Shown piece by piece: positions 37,612-46,160 of a stretch of 64,000 bases of DNA. The stretch comes from Haliea salexigens DSM 19537 (GTDB lineage: Bacteria > Pseudomonadota > Gammaproteobacteria > Pseudomonadales > Halieaceae). A program made the position numbers and the translations under genes. The DNA is taken from positions 116,239 to 180,238 of the forward strand of contig NZ_AUHJ01000010.1 in NCBI RefSeq assembly GCF_000423125.1. Reading direction: 5' to 3'. How positions within the stretch are numbered: the first letter of the stretch is position 1; every line of letters begins with the position of its first letter. The notes under the pieces were generated by a model, which was given only the letters and a program-made list of their open reading frames with translations, did no database searches and had not been told where the DNA came from.

Positions 37612-38892
37612 ATGCTGCGTGCGTTGTACTCCTTCGTGTTCCGCCTCGCACTGCCCTTCGTGCTGTTGCAGCTGTGGTGGAGTGGTCGAGGCAGTGCCGG
37701 GCTTCATGGCAACTGGCGCGAGCGCCTCGGGTGGGTGTCGCCAGCTCCGGTGCCTGTGGTCTGGGTGCACGCAGTGTCGGTGGGTGAAACCATCGCCGCG
37801 GCGCCGTTGGTGAACGCGCTGCTGCAGCGTCACCCCGGCTGCCGGATTCTGATGACGGCGATGACCGCCACCGGTTCCGCGCGCGCGCGCGCCCTGTTTG
37901 GCGACCGCGTGCAGTACGCCTACTCCCCCTACGATACACCTGGTGCCGTGTCGCGCTTCCTGGACCGGGTGCGTCCTGCGGCATTGGTGATCATGGAAAC
38001 GGAGCTGTGGCCGAACATGGTCGGGCTCACCGAAGAGCGCGGTATTCCGGTGGTGCTGGTGAATGCGAGGCTGTCGGAGCGCTCGGCGCGGGGCTACCGG
38101 CGTATCGCCGGGCTGGTGCACCCGATGGTGGCGCAGCTGGCCTGGATTGCCGCACAGGGCGCTGATGATGCGCGCCGTTTCCGCGCCATTGGCGCCTCGC
38201 CCGAGCGTGTATCGGTCACCGGCAGTATCAAGTTTGATGTTGTTGTCGACCAGCGTTTGCGAGCAGCGGCACTGCGTTTGCGCGCGCAGCTGGGAGAGTC
38301 GCGGCCGGTGTGGATTGCCGCGAGCACTCACGATGGAGAAGACGAACAGATTCTTGTCGCCCATCGCCAGGTGTTACAGCACCAGCCGGACGCGCTGTTG
38401 ATGCTGGTGCCGCGTCATCCGGAGCGTTTCGATGCTGTGGCGCAGCGCGTGCAATCGCAGGGTTTTACCCTCACGCGCCGGTCTGCCGGCTCGATAGCCG
38501 CCGCTCAGGTGTACCTAGGCGACACCATGGGGGAGCTGCTTCTACTCTACGGCGCCGCAGACATCGCCTTCGTGGCCGGCTCACTGATTCAGCGCGGCGG
38601 ACACAACCCGCTGGAGCCGGCGGCCTGGGGGCTGCCGGTGCTGGCGGGCCCGCATGTTTTCAATTTCGAGGCAATTTACGCGGCATTGGACGAAGCCGGG
38701 GGACTGGTGGCGGTGCAGGGGGCCGAAAGCCTCGCCAGTGCGGTGCTTGCGCTGTTTGCCAACGCGGAGCAGCGGCGGCTAACGGGTGCATGTGCATCGG
38801 CCTTGATCGAGGCGAACCGTGGGCCGTTGCAAGCGGTGCTGGAAGGTTTGGCGCAACATCTGCCCGTGCTCAGTGACAACCCCAGAACCTGA
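37612..38892 (+). CDS. waaA: 3-deoxy-D-manno-octulosonic acid transferase WaaA (KdtA)
   Basis: 426 residues. N-terminal membrane anchor, then VWVHAVSVGETIAAAPLV with the catalytic Glu (VGE), and ALVIMETELWPNM. The C-terminal domain has VTGSIKFDV, AASTHDGED and SLIQRGGHNPLEPAAWGLPV, all WaaA signatures. It transfers Kdo from CMP-Kdo to lipid IVA at the inner membrane. Monofunctional versus bifunctional activity cannot be read from motifs, but the presence of kdkA suggests a single Kdo. The ATG at 37612 starts directly at the membrane anchor. Confidence 0.94.
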   Translation: MLRALYSFVFRLALPFVLLQLWWSGRGSAGLHGNWRERLGWVSPAPVPVVWVHAVSVGETIAAAPLVNALLQRHPGCRILMTAMTATGSARARALFGDRVQYAYSPYDTPGAVSRFLDRVRPAALVIMETELWPNMVGLTEERGIPVVLVNARLSERSARGYRRIAGLVHPMVAQLAWIAAQGADDARRFRAIGASPERVSVTGSIKFDVVVDQRLRAAALRLRAQLGESRPVWIAASTHDGEDEQILVAHRQVLQHQPDALLMLVPRHPERFDAVAQRVQSQGFTLTRRSAGSIAAAQVYLGDTMGELLLLYGAADIAFVAGSLIQRGGHNPLEPAAWGLPVLAGPHVFNFEAIYAALDEAGGLVAVQGAESLASAVLALFANAEQRRLTGACASALIEANRGPLQAVLEGLAQHLPVLSDNPRT

Positions 38893-38897
38893 GGAGG

Positions 38898-39431
38898 CTA
38901 GAGGCTGCCGAGCAGCGCTTCGCGCAGGGCGGGGCGGCTGGTGTCCGGTGAGAGCCAGATGGCGACGAAATGCTCACCAAAATCAGCATCGTCGATAACG
39001 CCCAGTTTCTCGCCGTTGAAGTAGAAGGTGCTGCGGTTGGCGGTGTCGATTTCCAGGGCAATCACGTCATTTTTGCCCACGTCTGGCCACAGGGTGGTGA
39101 GCTGCTCCAGCCACTGGTCGCGGCGTTCATGGGACAGCTGCAAGTGGTCCCATTCCTCACCGGTCTGCTCTACCAGCGCCTGTGCGGCGAAATCCCGCAG
39201 GTACTGGATCTCCAGCCGCAACGGACGCTGGGCGTTCTCGTAGCGCCCGTTTTCGGTATATAGCCGTGAATCGTACACCGACCAGAACATCACGTTGAGA
39301 CGCGCCTCGCCGACCAGTTGCAGGTTTTCTGCCGGCGGCGTCGCGGTTGCCACAGGCGTATTGCTGGCGGCAGTCGACACGGCGAGCGTGCAGGCGAGGC
39401 TGAGTAAGAGGCTCGTAGACAGGCGTTGCAT
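38898..39431 (-). CDS. exported chalcone isomerase-like protein
   Basis: 177 residues with a signal peptide (about 1-22, SLACTLAVSTAAS). The mature part contains VGEARLNVMFWSVYDSRLY, RLEIQYLRDFAAQALVEQT and GVIDDADFGEHFVAIWLSPD, typical of the bacterial chalcone-isomerase-like family, often linked to unsaturated or cyclopropane fatty acid gene sets. The enzyme activity of this branch is unproven. AAGGAG precedes the start. The upstream DUF2878 gene ends 7 bases before this start, so they are co-transcribed. Confidence 0.8.
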   Translation of the reverse strand: MQRLSTSLLLSLACTLAVSTAASNTPVATATPPAENLQLVGEARLNVMFWSVYDSRLYTENGRYENAQRPLRLEIQYLRDFAAQALVEQTGEEWDHLQLSHERRDQWLEQLTTLWPDVGKNDVIALEIDTANRSTFYFNGEKLGVIDDADFGEHFVAIWLSPDTSRPALREALLGSL

Positions 39432-39438
39432 GTTGCAG

Positions 39439-39990
39439 TTACTCCTTGGCCTGAAAGAGACGTTGCTGCAGGTAGTATAGCGTGGGCAGTGTGAGCGACC
39501 AGATGGCAGCCATGAGCAACAGGCTCTGCCAGAGCGGCCAGCCAAACTCCACCGCACCCAGGCGGCTGCCGGCATAGTAGTTGAATGGGAGCACCAGCGC
39601 ACCGGCGGCGGCTGTGAGCCAAGGGCGCGTGGCGAAAAACACCAGGCTGCGCCCCAGGGTTGTGGCAAACGCCAGCCACAGGCAGCAAAGCCACACAGGT
39701 AGGAAGGACCCACCGGGGAACTGGAACACACCTAGGGCGCTGAGGCCGGCATCGACGGCCATGCCAATGCCTCCCAGCAGGCCCAGTTGCCCGAGCTCGC
39801 GCAGACGCTGTGGTACAAGCGCAAAATGCAGGCCGATCAGCCCGAGGGTGACGGCCAGCAGCGCATCCTGACCCAGCACAGCGCAGAACCAGGTGGTCTG
39901 GAACCAGACGGCATTGAACCACGCCTTTTCCGTCAATTGGCGGGCAAAAGGCAGCGGAATGGGCGGGTTGTCGGCGAGGGGGTTGCTCAT
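39439..39990 (-). CDS. DUF2878 inner-membrane protein
   Basis: 183 residues with about five membrane segments. WFNAVWFQTTWFCAVLGQD near the N-terminus and FNYYAGSRLGAVEFG near the C-terminus match DUF2878. The family regularly accompanies the chalcone-isomerase-like protein and lipid-modifying genes in gammaproteobacteria. Function is unknown. It is directly upstream of the chalcone-isomerase-like gene on the same strand. The usual third and fourth partners of this set (DUF3833, Cfa) are not present here. Confidence 0.8.
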   Translation of the reverse strand: MSNPLADNPPIPLPFARQLTEKAWFNAVWFQTTWFCAVLGQDALLAVTLGLIGLHFALVPQRLRELGQLGLLGGIGMAVDAGLSALGVFQFPGGSFLPVWLCCLWLAFATTLGRSLVFFATRPWLTAAAGALVLPFNYYAGSRLGAVEFGWPLWQSLLLMAAIWSLTLPTLYYLQQRLFQAKE

Positions 39991-40054
39991 GGCGCGATCC
40001 CACGTGATCGGTGTGTTGTTACGCCGCCTCCTGGCCGCCGGATCAGTCTGTCGG

Positions 40055-40639
40055 TCAGTGGCCCGGTTTGGTGCCGTGCACGCCCAGATAGTGCGAACTC
40101 AGGGTAGGTGCGGCGTCCAGCGGCTCATTGATCTCGTAGAGACGCTCGTAGCGGGTCTCACGAATGAGCCAGCGACCATCTTCTTTCACGTAGCGGTCCC
40201 AATAGAGTGCCGTGCCGGTGGTGAGCGACTTGTAGTCCAGCTGCCACATGTGGTCCGCCAGGTACCAGATGCCGGTGGCTTCGGTGGCGCTGAGAATCTG
40301 GATTTCCGGCTGGTGGCCGTTGTGGTGGCCAATGGTGCCGGAGTTGAAGGCGCCGCCGATGTTGGCCAGGTAGTCATCACGACCATTCACCTGCCATTCG
40401 TACGTACCGCCCTTGAAATGCACCTCAACATCGCGGTGGAACAACGGCGCCAGTTCTTCCAGATTGGCGGTGTCGATGCAGCGAAAATAGGTGTGCTTGA
40501 GCTGCTTGATGGCTTCGAGGTCCATCAACTGCTGAATGTTGCGGCGCAGCCCTTCCAGGTCGGTACCGGTGGCTTCCAGAGGCAAGCCTTCCTTGATGCC
40601 CATGGTGGTCTTGTTCAGCTTCTGGCGTTCTGTGCTCAT
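40055..40639 (-). CDS. SnoaL/NTF2-like protein
   Basis: 194 residues. A short N-terminal extension, then an NTF2-like cone fold: DLEAIKQLKHTYFRCIDTAN, ELAPLFHRDVEVHFKGG and the RYVKEDGRWLIRETRYERLYE C-terminal strand pair. Proteins of this type include hydratases, isomerases and small dehydratases in steroid and aromatic catabolism; the catalytic role cannot be assigned. GGGGAGGGTAAC precedes the start. It is divergent from the TetR gene with a 229-base gap in which I see nothing else. Confidence 0.8.
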   Translation of the reverse strand: MSTERQKLNKTTMGIKEGLPLEATGTDLEGLRRNIQQLMDLEAIKQLKHTYFRCIDTANLEELAPLFHRDVEVHFKGGTYEWQVNGRDDYLANIGGAFNSGTIGHHNGHQPEIQILSATEATGIWYLADHMWQLDYKSLTTGTALYWDRYVKEDGRWLIRETRYERLYEINEPLDAAPTLSSHYLGVHGTKPGH

Positions 40640-40868
40640 GTTACCCTCCCCGGGTTTATTGTCGTCACGCCGCAGTCTAAGCGGCGCACCGGCAGGGGTC
40701 ACCACGGCGGAGGCTGAATAGTTGAGCCCTGCGCAGGGTTGTCGTGAACTTGGCATCCAAACGGGTTCAGGCAGCGGCGTATATCCCCGGAAGGCGAGAC
40801 TTGTCGCCGGCGGCCTCGTTATACTGATGGCCACGGTCGATCCGAAGCAGCGGTATGACGACACCCCG

Positions 40869-41531
40869 ATGACAGCAAGCGCCGGCAACAAACAGCACAA
40901 GCGATCCTCGCAGACCCGCGACACACTGATTGCCACGGCGGAATTGCTCTATGCCAGCCGGGGGATTGATAGCGTGTCACTGAACGAGATCCTGGCCGCC
41001 TCCGGGCACAAGAACCGCAGCGCCATGCAGTACCACTTTGGCAACCGCGAGGGGTTGCTGCAGGCGATCATTGATCGGCACTCGCAGCAGGTGTACGCAC
41101 TGCGCGCCGCCTTCATGGACAGCGTCGACACCACGGCCTGTTCCGGCCCGGCACTCGCCGCCCGCGTGTTTGTACAACCCATCGCCGATTACATGGATGC
41201 CGAAACAGCCGGCATTCACTACGTCAAGATCCTGTCGCAAATGACCGTTCAGAACACCGCATTGATCTATGGTCTGGAAAAGGCACCCATTACGTTGACC
41301 ATGGACCCCAGGCATCGTCGCATTGCCGCCGATGCGCTCTCTCACCTGGGAAAAACGGAAGCGAACCGCCGCACATTTCTGTCTGTGGGCATGGTGTTTC
41401 ACTCTCTGGCGGATATCTATCGTTTGAAGGACATTGCCAATAAACCCGACGAACTGTCTGACCGTCGCCGGATGGTCGAACAGGTCGTCTGTGCCTTGCA
41501 AGCCTACTATGCGGCCCCTGCCTGGCAGTAG
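40869..41531 (+). CDS. TetR-family transcriptional regulator
   Basis: 220 residues. N-terminal HTH: TRDTLIATAELLYASRGID, SLNEILAASGHKNRSAMQYHFGN, then the recognition-helix trailing region REGLLQAIIDRH. The C-terminal ligand domain is unlike any I can name. It most likely represses the operon that begins at 41674, because a perfect 18-bp dyad lies in the intervening 142 bases. An ATG at 40827 would add 14 residues; neither start has a clear ribosome-binding site. Confidence 0.88.
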   Translation: MTASAGNKQHKRSSQTRDTLIATAELLYASRGIDSVSLNEILAASGHKNRSAMQYHFGNREGLLQAIIDRHSQQVYALRAAFMDSVDTTACSGPALAARVFVQPIADYMDAETAGIHYVKILSQMTVQNTALIYGLEKAPITLTMDPRHRRIAADALSHLGKTEANRRTFLSVGMVFHSLADIYRLKDIANKPDELSDRRRMVEQVVCALQAYYAAPAWQ

Positions 41532-41590
41532 GCGGGAGTAGCGCAGTCCCCGGTGGGCGGTTCAACAATACACGATACCACCGAGCTATA

Positions 41591-41608
41591 TTAATGCGTC
41601 CGCATTAA
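41591..41608. promoter_or_regulatory. operator-like dyad for the adjacent TetR regulator
   Basis: TTAATGCG-TC-CGCATTAA has two perfect 8-base arms around a 2-base centre. It starts at the end of a -10-like TATATT (41587-41592) and lies 66 bases before the first gene of the operon. Size and symmetry are typical of a TetR-dimer operator. Confidence 0.7.
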
Positions 41609-41673
41609 AAGTTGCATGGCGGGACGGTTGAGCGATACTGTTTTCTCACTGTGAAGAATCAGGTGAAGCCGCC

Positions 41674-42699
41674 ATGCCAACCATTCCACTGGCACGTATA
41701 CACGCCCCCAACGACGTCAGGCTCGATACGGTCGATATGCCGCGACCGGGGCCCGACGATGTCCTCATCCGGGTGGAACGCTGCGGTATCTGCGGCTCCG
41801 ACCTCACCTATGCAAAGCTGGGTGGCATTCCGGGCACGGTCAGCCCGTTTGCGCTGGGCCATGAATTTGCCGGGGAGATCGTTGAGACCGGGGCGAATGT
41901 AGCGCATCTGGCGGTGGGTGACCGGGTGGTGGTCAACCCCGAGGCCGCGGCAAACCGTATCGGCAGCTCCGGCCTGCGGGGTGCATTCTCGCCCTATATC
42001 GTGTTTGAAAATGCCGCCGCCGACCGGCAAGGCATTCTGCCCCTGCCGGCAGGCCTGGACTACGACCTCGGGGCGCTGGTGGAGCCATTGTCAGTGGGCA
42101 TGCATGGCGCCAACCAGGGCAAGGTGACGCGTGGCGACAAGGTCGTGATCTTCGGCGCTGGACCGGTGGGGCTGGCGGCCGGTGTGGCGGCTAAATACTT
42201 CGGCGCCGAGAGCGTGGTGATCGCCGACCTCTCCGAGCGCCGCCTGGCGGTGGCGCGCGAGTTGGGGCTGCAGACCTTCAGTGCGGGCAGCGAGTCCCTG
42301 ACTGCGTTTCTACGCCGGACGCATGGCACGGTGACCAACGACCCCCTGCTCGGCGAACAACCGGCCACCGATGTGTTTATCGAGGCAACGGGGGTTGGCG
42401 CGGTCTTCACTGAACTCTGTGAGAGCGCGCGCAAAGGCGCCCGTATCGTCGTGGTAGGTGTGCATTTCCAGTCGGTTGAGCTGAACATGATCAATCTGTT
42501 GATGAAGGAGCTGGTGATCACGGCGGCCACGCAATATCCGGTCGAGTTCCCTCAGGTACTGGACATGCTCCAGTCGGGCGCCGTGGATGTGCGCCCGATG
42601 ATCAGCCATCACTTCCCGCTGTCGCAGTTTGTCAGCGCCTTTTCCCAGGCGCAGAAACCGGGTGAAGCGGTCAAGGTTATTGTGGACTGCCAGAAATAA
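41674..42699 (+). CDS. zinc-dependent medium-chain alcohol dehydrogenase
   Basis: 341 residues. Catalytic zinc region: ERCGICGSDLTYAKLGG and ALGHEFAGEIVETG (GHE). The Rossmann site is VVIFGAGPVGLAAGVAAKYFG. The four-Cys structural zinc lobe of classical ADH is missing; the corresponding segment is short (NPEAAANRIGSSGLRG). It oxidises a secondary alcohol with NAD. First gene of the TetR-preceded operon, 37 bases before the MBL-fold gene. Confidence 0.87.
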   Translation: MPTIPLARIHAPNDVRLDTVDMPRPGPDDVLIRVERCGICGSDLTYAKLGGIPGTVSPFALGHEFAGEIVETGANVAHLAVGDRVVVNPEAAANRIGSSGLRGAFSPYIVFENAAADRQGILPLPAGLDYDLGALVEPLSVGMHGANQGKVTRGDKVVIFGAGPVGLAAGVAAKYFGAESVVIADLSERRLAVARELGLQTFSAGSESLTAFLRRTHGTVTNDPLLGEQPATDVFIEATGVGAVFTELCESARKGARIVVVGVHFQSVELNMINLLMKELVITAATQYPVEFPQVLDMLQSGAVDVRPMISHHFPLSQFVSAFSQAQKPGEAVKVIVDCQK

Positions 42700-42736
42700 C
42701 GACAAGCAGGGTTAGCTGCCCGACGAGGTCACCAGC

Positions 42737-44035
42737 ATGCGTACACCCATCTACAAAACACGCCGCGTAGCGCCTGCCGCGGCAGAATTCGACCAGAACC
42801 ACCGGCGGGTCAATGACTTTATCGTCATGTCCGAAGGGGCGTCCAACGTTTACCTGATTGAAACCGCCGAAGGTGCCATTCTGATCAACAGCGGTATGGG
42901 CTTCGAGGCGCCCGTACACCTGCACAACCTGCAGTCGCTTTCGAACTTCACCGACGTGAAATACCTGATAACAACCCAGGGCCACGTGGACCATGTGGGG
43001 GGCGTGCAGTTCTTTCGCGACCGCCATCCCGGATTGAAGTACATCGCGCAAGCGGGCAACGAGGAGCACCAGCAATATGACCAGCGGCTGGGCGCGTTCC
43101 GCAATGCGCGTTCTGCGTTCCGCTTTCAGGATGACTTCATGGGCGTTTTCCAACGCTATGCGCAGGCCGGCTACACCGATATCAATGCCCAGGATCGCCC
43201 AACGCCGGATCTGGTGTTCGAGAGCCGCCACGCCTTCTCCCTTGGCGGCCTGGAGGTCGAGTTGATAGCGGCGAAAGGTGCGGAGACCAATGATTCCCTT
43301 GTGGTATGGCTCCCGCAGCACGGTATCGTGTTGACCGGCAACCTGTTCGGCTGCCCATTCGGTCATTTTCCCAACCTGGTGACTATCCGCGGCGATCGCT
43401 ACCGGGATGCACTGACCTGCGCTGCGGCCGCACAGACTGTTCTCGACCTCAATGCCAGTTTGCTGCTCTACGGCCACCACGAACCCGTTGTGGGCGCACA
43501 GGTCATTCGCGAGGAAATCGAGGCCTACCGAAACGCGTTGGTCTACGTGCACGACCGGGTTGTTGAGGGCATGAACGCGGGCAAGGACCTGCACACGCTG
43601 CAAGCGGAAATCGAACTGCCCGCGGAATACGAAGTAGGGCAGGGCTATGGCACGGTGTGCTGGAGTGTGCGCGCTATCTGGGAAAACTATGCGGGCTGGT
43701 TCAAGCATGACTCCACCACCGAGTTGTATGCCGTGCCGCAGAAACGTATCCACAGTGACCTGGTGGAGCTGGCGGGCGCGGACGCCCTGTTGCAGCGCGC
43801 CCGGGACAAGCATGCACAGGGCGAACCCGAGGCAGCACTGCACCTTCTCGATATCCTGCTTAACCATGACGCCGCCAATGAAGATGCGCGCACACTGGCG
43901 GTAGCGGTACACGAGGGCTTGTTGGCAGACGCCAGGCAGTTTGCCCATACCGGGAACTTCTGGCTCGAGGGCTGGCTGGAAAACCGGATCAAGACCCTCA
44001 GGGGTACACACACCCCCGCGCTGCACTTCAAGTAG
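42737..44035 (+). CDS. metallo-beta-lactamase-fold protein with alkyl-sulfatase dimerization domain
   Basis: 432 residues. The N-terminal MBL domain runs to ~260 and the C-terminal part has GQGYGTVCWSVRAIWENYAGWF, the alkyl-sulfatase dimerization region, followed by a helical repeat domain. The metal motif reads TTQGHVDHVGG: His83, Asp85 and His86 are present but Gln81 replaces the first histidine of H-x-H-x-D-H. The residue equivalent to a later SdsA1 Glu ligand also appears changed (LTGNLFG). Metal content and sulfatase activity are therefore uncertain. The ribosome-binding site is GAGG. It lies between the ADH and the sulfotransferase. Confidence 0.85.
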   Translation: MRTPIYKTRRVAPAAAEFDQNHRRVNDFIVMSEGASNVYLIETAEGAILINSGMGFEAPVHLHNLQSLSNFTDVKYLITTQGHVDHVGGVQFFRDRHPGLKYIAQAGNEEHQQYDQRLGAFRNARSAFRFQDDFMGVFQRYAQAGYTDINAQDRPTPDLVFESRHAFSLGGLEVELIAAKGAETNDSLVVWLPQHGIVLTGNLFGCPFGHFPNLVTIRGDRYRDALTCAAAAQTVLDLNASLLLYGHHEPVVGAQVIREEIEAYRNALVYVHDRVVEGMNAGKDLHTLQAEIELPAEYEVGQGYGTVCWSVRAIWENYAGWFKHDSTTELYAVPQKRIHSDLVELAGADALLQRARDKHAQGEPEAALHLLDILLNHDAANEDARTLAVAVHEGLLADARQFAHTGNFWLEGWLENRIKTLRGTHTPALHFK

Positions 44036-44062
44036 GCCGCGCGCTAGTCTGAAAAGGAGTCG

Positions 44063-45328
44063 ATGCAATTGGCTGATATCACTATTGATGACCTCGCGCA
44101 CCCCGTTCTCACCGCGGCACAGCGTGCAGCGTACGAACACACACGCTCCCTGCAGGTGGACCTCACCCCGGCCTCTATCATGGCGGAAGCCGAGGCCAAG
44201 ACAGGATTGCAGGACTGGGGCGCGATGGACTTCCTCGAGCGCCTGCAATTGCTCTGCGATGAATGGGATAGCGATGACGGGCTGACCAATATTGGGCGCT
44301 TAAGCCTACGTGCCAAACTGCTGCAGCATGCAACGAGCCGACTGTTGATCCACGATACATTCAAGCGGCATCCAGAAATCCATGCTATCCAGATCAAAGA
44401 ACCGATTATCGTCGTCGGCCTGCCGCGCTCCGGCACGACGCACCTGCTGAACCTGATGGCGGCCGATCCGCGCCTGCGCGCCCTGCCGCTTTGGGAATCC
44501 TATGAGCCGGTGCCGCTGCCGAGTGAGGCTGGCAGCACGGCCGCTGTTGATCCACGTTACCAGCGCTGTGAAGAGGCCTGGCAAAACATGCAGCTGATGA
44601 CGCCTCACATCGCTGCCATGCATCCGATGAACCCCGATCATATCCACGAGGAACTGGAGCTGATGGGGCCCAATTTCGCGTCCTACAATTATGAATGGCT
44701 GAGTCTTTCCCCGCGCTGGCGCGACCATTACTACCAGGAAGACCAGACACCGCACTACGAGTACATGCGCGATGTGCTGAAGCTGCTCACCTGGCAGCAA
44801 CGCGATACTGCGCGGCCGACACGCTGGGTGCTGAAATGCCCGCAGCACCTGGAACAGCTGCCCGTGTTGCGCAAGGTCTTTCCTGACGCCACCGTGGCGG
44901 TGACGCACCGGGATCCGGTGGATGTGATTCAATCCTCGATCACCATGCAGGCCTATGGGCAGCGCATGAGCCGCAAAACTGTCATGACAACGGAGTTGCT
45001 GGATTACTGGAGCGACCGGGTGGAGCATCTGCTGCGCGCCTGTGTGCGCGACCGCGCGGCCTATCCCCCGGCACAGTCCATCGATGTGCCTTTTCGCCAG
45101 CTTATCCGTGACGACGTGGGCATGGTCGAGCGCATTTACCAGAAGGCCGGGCTGGCAATGACCGATACCGCGCGCACCGCGCTTTCTACCTTTGCCACTG
45201 AGCACCAGTCCGACTATGGCCGTGTGCGTTACGACCTCAAGGGCCAGTTCGGTATCGGCCCCGATGAGCTGCGAGCGCGTTTTGATTTTTACTTTGATGC
45301 CTTTCCCTTTTTGCGCAAGGAAGACTGA
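44063..45328 (+). CDS. sulfotransferase family protein
   Basis: 421 residues. The 5'-phosphosulfate loop for PAPS is IIVVGLPRSGTTHLLNLM (about 114-131). KCPQHLEQLPVLRKVFPDA and VAVTHRDPVDVIQSS carry the 3'-phosphate-binding Arg/Ser. This branch of bacterial sulfotransferases is common in mycobacteria and marine gammaproteobacteria; acceptors are mostly unknown hydroxylated lipids or steroids. It begins 27 bases after the MBL gene and ends 4 bases before the SDR, so it is in the operon. Confidence 0.88.
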   Translation: MQLADITIDDLAHPVLTAAQRAAYEHTRSLQVDLTPASIMAEAEAKTGLQDWGAMDFLERLQLLCDEWDSDDGLTNIGRLSLRAKLLQHATSRLLIHDTFKRHPEIHAIQIKEPIIVVGLPRSGTTHLLNLMAADPRLRALPLWESYEPVPLPSEAGSTAAVDPRYQRCEEAWQNMQLMTPHIAAMHPMNPDHIHEELELMGPNFASYNYEWLSLSPRWRDHYYQEDQTPHYEYMRDVLKLLTWQQRDTARPTRWVLKCPQHLEQLPVLRKVFPDATVAVTHRDPVDVIQSSITMQAYGQRMSRKTVMTTELLDYWSDRVEHLLRACVRDRAAYPPAQSIDVPFRQLIRDDVGMVERIYQKAGLAMTDTARTALSTFATEHQSDYGRVRYDLKGQFGIGPDELRARFDFYFDAFPFLRKED

Positions 45329-45332
45329 GCCG

Positions 45333-46085
45333 ATGCAAAATTCAGTGACATACAACTACGCGGGCGCTCGCGTGCTCGTGACCGGCGGCACCAGCGGCAT
45401 CGGTTACGGCATCGCGCAGGCGTTTGCCCAGGCCGGTGCCACGGTTATGATTACCGGAACCCGGTCAGGCCCGCAGGACTACAAGGACATCGACCTGGCT
45501 GCCTTCGAGTACCGGCAATTGCGGCTCCAGGACACCGACGCGATACTGGCATTGGCGGCGAGCCTCGACGGTCTGGATATTCTGGTCAATAACGCCGGAG
45601 CCAGCATGCCCGCGGGCGATGAATGGACGCATGAAGGCTTCGAGGAGTCGGTGCGCGTCAACCTGCTGTCTGCCTTTCACATGGCGCGGGCCTGTCTCGA
45701 TCACCTGAGCAACAGCACCCTGAGTGGCGGTGCCAGTGTTATTGGTATTGCCTCGCTGACCTCGTTCTTTGCCAACGAAATGGTGCCGGGCTATGGGGCG
45801 GCGAAGGCCGGTATCGTCCAGATGGCGAAGTCCATGGGGCTGACCTGGGCGCGCCATGGCATACGCGCCAACGCTATCGCGGCCGGGCTTACCGACACGC
45901 GCATGACGGGCTTCATGAAGGATATTCCCGAGATGAACCAGCCGATCATTGACCGCACGCCCCTGCAGCGCTGGGGGCAACCGGCGGATATCGCCGGGGC
46001 TGCGTTGTATCTGTGCAGCGAACAGGCGAGCTTCGTCACCGGACAGACCCTGATCGTCGATGGCGGCTACACCCTCGGGGTGTAG
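45333..46085 (+). CDS. short-chain dehydrogenase/reductase (SDR)
   Basis: 250 residues, classical SDR. NAD(P) site VTGGTSGIGYGIAQAF, ILVNNAGAS, Tyr-x3-Lys in PGYGAAKAG, and the C-terminal GQTLIVDGGYTLGV. A missing charged residue after beta-2 (TGTRSGP) leaves cofactor preference open. It would act on hydroxy/keto groups. Last gene of the TetR-preceded operon; only 4 bases separate it from the sulfotransferase. ATG 45333 is the first start after the previous stop. Confidence 0.9.
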   Translation: MQNSVTYNYAGARVLVTGGTSGIGYGIAQAFAQAGATVMITGTRSGPQDYKDIDLAAFEYRQLRLQDTDAILALAASLDGLDILVNNAGASMPAGDEWTHEGFEESVRVNLLSAFHMARACLDHLSNSTLSGGASVIGIASLTSFFANEMVPGYGAAKAGIVQMAKSMGLTWARHGIRANAIAAGLTDTRMTGFMKDIPEMNQPIIDRTPLQRWGQPADIAGAALYLCSEQASFVTGQTLIVDGGYTLGV

Positions 46086-46160
46086 CCGCCATGGTGACGC
46101 CAGTGTGGCTGGCCGAGGTTTGGCTGGCTGCGCTAGCGGCTGGCTGAGAGGTTCAGTCCT

